DNA from: Bugula neritina
Taxonomy: Eukaryota > Bryozoa > Gymnolaemata > Cheilostomatida > Bugulidae
Assembly (NCBI GenBank): GCA_964035545.1
Contig: OZ037765.1
Span: forward strand, 6,832,698-6,896,697
DNA length: 64,000 bases
Direction of reading: 5' to 3'
Shown: positions 51,268 through 64,000 of the stretch, piece after piece
Layout of the letters: each line of letters begins with the position of its first letter
Numbering within the stretch: the first letter of the stretch is position 1
Notes under the pieces: generated by a model
What the model was told of the DNA's origin: nothing
The model's database searches: none
The model's input: the letters and a program-made list of their open reading frames with translations, nothing else
Made by a program: the position numbers and the translations under genes

Positions 51268-54200
51268 CTGCGAAAGAAAATTAATATTACATTTAATAAC
51301 CCACCTAAAAGTTTGATCTTTTGTGGCTATAAGATATGGTTAATGACATGTTAAACATAATGTTTAATGTTGAAAGAGTATGTTTTAAATGTACCAACTA
51401 TAATGGTACCAGCATTATAAAAATGATAGAAATAAAATAATGGGCCAGTGAATAATATTGTGATGAAGTGCTTGATACCAGAAATAGAAATAATGGCCCA
51501 AGAGCTTCAACAAGCTGCTCTTATGAAGTGTATTACTGTGTAGATTTGTAAGAGAAATGATGGCCCACAACAGGTGCTCCTGTATCTTGCAGTATTAATT
51601 ATAGTGGCTTTTGCAAACTGAGAAGCCAAAGTTATTAGAGTTACAATTTTACAGGGCTTACTTATGTTGATTTGTTGCAAGCATTAGCAGAAATAACATT
51701 AACAAAAGCAACTTTTACATTTCTCAAAAATATCAAATCTGAAAGTTTAATCAAATTTTACTTCAGATTTGAATTAATACTTTTAATATAATTGATAATA
51801 ATGCTAATAGATAGCCAGTATGAAAAAAATTATTTATATTCGTTTATTAAAGAAATTTTAGTGCAAAAGACACAAATTGAAATCCGTTAGGAACTTTAGT
51901 GCTACTATAAGTATAAGTAATAGTCTGCCTGGATCTGCAAAGCAGGTGATTTTTCATCAAAAGGTGATATTCTTTAGCTCTCTTAATCAATACACAATTG
52001 GCATTTCTTCAAGGTTTAACTAAAATATTTTTATCATGTTTTGCAGAAGGTTTGCAACCTTAAAATGCAGATGATATAGAGGAGAATTCTTTGAATGCAC
52101 TTTACAGTCAATTTCAATTGGACAAGTTAACTTCACATTCCAGTAAATCTGCAGTTGCACCATCAAATGCTATAGTAATATAGAATATAGACACAATTAA
52201 TCACTCTGCAATACTCACTATTCAGTTGCTATGCTTCCTTTCGGCACTTAGATTCTTATATTTATAGGAGCAGTTATAATATGACTATAGCTTACATAGA
52301 GATCATTAGAATTATTGTCCTTGCTAACCTCTCTAGTCTACAGTAATAATCATAATTCATAAAGATTACTATGGTTTTAACCGCTAGTATTGTTTTCAAT
52401 GCTAAGATCATGAATCATGTTTGTCCAATAGTTGAAAATTAAGCAAACTTATCAATATTATTATACGATATTAATATATGGGCTAGTTGGTTAGTCTGAT
52501 ATGCTATTACTATAATATATAGTAATACTAATAGTACATAAGCTGTACGTATAAAATTATACATATATTAATATATAACATTAACTATAGTCTATAAGTA
52601 TAAGTATTCTACTATGTTTGACCACTTAATTTATTAACACTACTATTATTCAATGAATAGAACATCCATTATAATTATAAGATACAAATATTTCATGCTG
52701 TGAAATTTAAGATAACAAAATAATGGAGATTGAGATTATAATAACTATAATAAAATAGATTGCTATGTCAGACACTCAAAGTAAGTCTTCATTGCTCTTC
52801 ACAATCAGCATCTGCATTATGATTATGCATTGAGCAGCATACTTTAATTTTAAATAATTATACTTCATTACTTGGTCTTGTGCCTATTGCCATAGCACGA
52901 TGCATGATAGCTCGACAGCCGAAGGTTGAAGCTAGTGGTAAATTATAACCCTGTAACTGCAAGACTAAGAGTAAGTGTATCACTATCTCAATCTGTACGT
53001 GCAAGTACTGAGTACAATGCACTGATAGTAATCATGCAATATGAAATTACTGTTAGTGTTACTGTTTGTGTTAGTATAACTGCAAACATCAATATGATGC
53101 TATCAGTGTCATACAATAAGTAACAATAACTATAAGTAACAATGAGTGTTTACCAATTACTGTTTATCCCACTATGATTATGACTATGACTATGAGTATG
53201 AGTATAATTGCATCAGTTTGTTACAATGTTTATGTTTTAGAGCTGTGAGAATGATAGCGTGTGCCTTTTGAAGACCAAGAGGCAAGAGCTAGTCAAGTTC
53301 ATTTTTGTTGTTGCCTTTAATTGTTTGAAAGAAAATAAGAATCAGAATTAGAATACCAATATTAATATACAACTTTCGAAATTCTATAAAACGTCAAATC
53401 TGAAATGTTTAAACTTACCTCTAAAATAGCTGCCAAGAATACCTACTTAGAAAGTCCTTGTCGTTATGAATATAATGGAAGCAGAACAATTTTCACTATT
53501 GCATTTGAATATACCATTACACTGATTACAGTATACCGCTATAATATGCTGTATAGATCCGCTCTACAAGCAGACTAGTCTACAAGTGTTGACATGCTCC
53601 TAGGCAGTGCGTGTTTGAAGGCCAATCAAAAATCGCGGTTGAATAACGAACTTTGTATTGCGTATATTTTTACAAAGAGGAAATAACTCTAGCTGTCAAA
53701 CGAAGTGTAAACTTTTCTAGCTGCTACGCAACTGTTTTTCAACATTGGTTTCGCCACTCCTCTTTCAGACTTCAGTGAAATAACAATAATGTACATCGGT
53801 GCATGTTAATTTGAAATAAATTAAGCTAAAATATATAATTTTCAAGCTAATGGATAGCTGCTATAATATTATGCATAGCAAGTATAGTGAAGCTCTATTC
53901 ACACTTAGATATGAGTTTTGGTAAACTGGTAACCTGTTAATATAGGCTATAAGGTAAGTTTTAGCTTTTAGCAATGTAGTTAAATTACCAGATACTTCCT
54001 ACACCAGTGTACTGCAATTAGCTGAGTAGGGTAGGCACAGCAATTTATTTATATTTGTGTCAGTGAATGACATAATATCACACAACTACTTTGATTGAAT
54101 ATTCAAGTTTTTGCTCACAGATGTTTAATTCAAAAACCACCCATTTCTAAATGTTTTTCTATTTTGATTGCACTTTCATCGTGCCTGGCTTGAATAGCTG

Positions 54201-55564
54201 TGTTTCTGTTCAAAACATTTAGGCATGAATAGATCTTCAGCTCAACATGTATAAAATATATTATTTATAAGGGGTGCAATCAACAGTTTTATGATAGCAA
54301 TAGCATGAGATCTAAGATTAGAATTATTTGAAACGAATTAACAATAACACACCTTATTTAACATATCACACATTATATCCATATGTCTATATGCACGGTC
54401 TTAGCATTATAGCAACAAATTACTTGTTGAAGTAATAGTAATTATGGGCCAGAAATGTATAGACATATATCAGCCCTACAGTATAAACTATAGATTATAA
54501 GGTATATATTATGATAGATGCTCAAAAAACTAAGTTATCAGGAATTACTGAAATATTTTTGTATTTTTGTTTATATATTTGCAAGGGTGGTGTTTCTATA
54601 TTTATTTGTGTTGCTTAGAGACGATGAATATTTTGACAAAAAATTTCAATTATTTTGATGTTATCTAAGCATGAGATGGCATATTGGTACTTCCACAACA
54701 GCTAGACTAATATTAGCTACACATCCATAACATAATGATATTATACAATGTATTGTGTGATGCAGTAATGATTAATATAAACAGTGATTGGTGTCCTATA
54801 GTTGCAGTGCTCACTGTCTGTTTAAAGCCTCCACCCCCCCCCCCCCCCCCCCCAGAGCCCCTGGTTACAAGGTTTTTAGGCAAGCTAGTGACTGTGCCTC
54901 TCACTATGCTAGAAACATGGTTCAAGAGCTTTAGCTGTGGCACACTACCAATTATGATCATCAGATGTTCTTCTTGACATCTCCAATAACCCCAGCTCAA
55001 ACTGGTGACCTCTGTCACACTAGGTCTGCCCTCTGCTAAGCCACGTTGCTTCTGCCTGATAGCTGCAGTACTTAAAATATGTAAAATAACTCTGATCATC
55101 AAAGTCAAAAATCAAGTGCTAACTTTAAAGTATCTTATGCTTATTTTTAGTTTCATCAAGCATGCGTATAAAGTTCTGTATCATATATAAATGTTCTATT
55201 TCAAGTTTTTCGCAATATTTCTACTACTATTTGTATATCCAGTGAAATTGTATGCGCAAGCAATCAAAGCCTCTAAATTAAAGAATCGTTTTACACTAGT
55301 AGAGCAAGAAAGGATAACTCTAAGATAAATTTGCAGACTTCACAGCTACATACAGTATATAAAACTAATTGAAATAAAATTTTTCTAGCAGATCTATTAC
55401 TACAATATTGTAAATATGTCCATTATAAAATATTTTATAATCACCTTGTAAAAAATTATAAATTCCTTATAACTTTTTTGCAAAGACAATTGCATAAAAA
55501 GAATGAGCTTACAAATGTTGCTTAAGTGAAAGCCACCAATTGCATGAACTAATCAAAAGATTTA
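51268..55564. other. Intergenic region upstream of the dystrophin-family gene
   Basis: About 4.3 kb between the first known coding exon of the dystrophin-family gene and the NPL stop codon. It must hold that gene's promoter and any 5' non-coding exon, because the coding exon starts after an acceptor (TTTCTTTCGCAG) at 51268. TA-rich degenerate words lie at 52480-53220 and a run of about 20 C at 54834-54853. No convincing coding exon is seen. Confidence 0.55.
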
Positions 55565-63403
<7,839 letters not shown>

Positions 63404-63483
63404 CTATGCAACGTATAATAAATAATATACATTATATTATGTAATGTATTATATAAAGTATCATATTATATTATAATTGTTAT

Positions 63484-63795
<312 letters not shown>

Positions 63796-64000
63796 ATTTA
63801 TATTTTACATATTACTTGAAATGCTTCACAAATTTAAAAATAAAACATACAGGCAAAAGATAATAAATGTTGTAAATAGTTGTAACTTATTACCCTACAG
63901 CATCTCAATTATTAAATCTTATGTTATAAAATTTGTGACAGAAAACTTAAGCTAGCACAAATTTATCATAAGAACGTGCAGCTATCTTAACTTGATTACT

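Overview
This window is animal (metazoan) nuclear DNA. It is AT-rich, every recognisable gene is split by GT-AG introns (one GC-AG), and all products have clear animal orthologues. The gene set and tRNA-derived SINEs fit an invertebrate, perhaps a lophotrochozoan, but I cannot fix the species. There is no sign of a prokaryotic operon, CRISPR array or phage. I rebuilt nine protein-coding genes exon by exon. In each, the reading phase is kept across every junction I chose, which is the main support for the models.

Layout: (1) 360-3268 (+), 3' part of a Sidekick-like adhesion receptor, tail-to-tail with (2) 3973-7194 (-), WBP2. (3) 11125-17176 (+), RNF220, an E3 ubiquitin ligase, tail-to-tail with (4) 17706-21704 (-), an F-box/LRR protein. 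(5) 23931-29165 (-), hexosaminidase D with an N-terminal membrane anchor. (6) 34207-36252 (-), calcyphosine-like EF-hand protein, head-to-head with (7) 38399-41698 (+), MTAP. (8) 41944-51212 (-), a short dystrophin-family protein (WW, EF-like region, ZZ), convergent with MTAP. (9) 55565-63403 (-), N-acetylneuraminate lyase, whose first exon lies outside the recognised part.

The genes do not form one pathway. HEXD and NPL both act in glycan catabolism, MTAP in methionine salvage, RNF220 and the F-box protein in ubiquitination; the rest are adhesion, signalling or structural proteins. This looks like an ordinary, compact euchromatic neighbourhood.

The unusual content is in the non-coding DNA. 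There are two copies of a terminal-inverted-repeat MITE (one ending about 15 bp before the last RNF220 exon), a separate CpG-rich TIR element in RNF220 intron 6, a fold-back element, two tRNA-Thr-derived SINEs plus a fragment (one with a perfect 12-bp target duplication), three minisatellites ending close to exon boundaries, and a nearly spacerless palindrome of about 0.5 kb between CAPSL and MTAP. Degenerate three-base-periodic tracts (TAG/TAT/TAC/ATT words) recur near the 5' ends of most genes.
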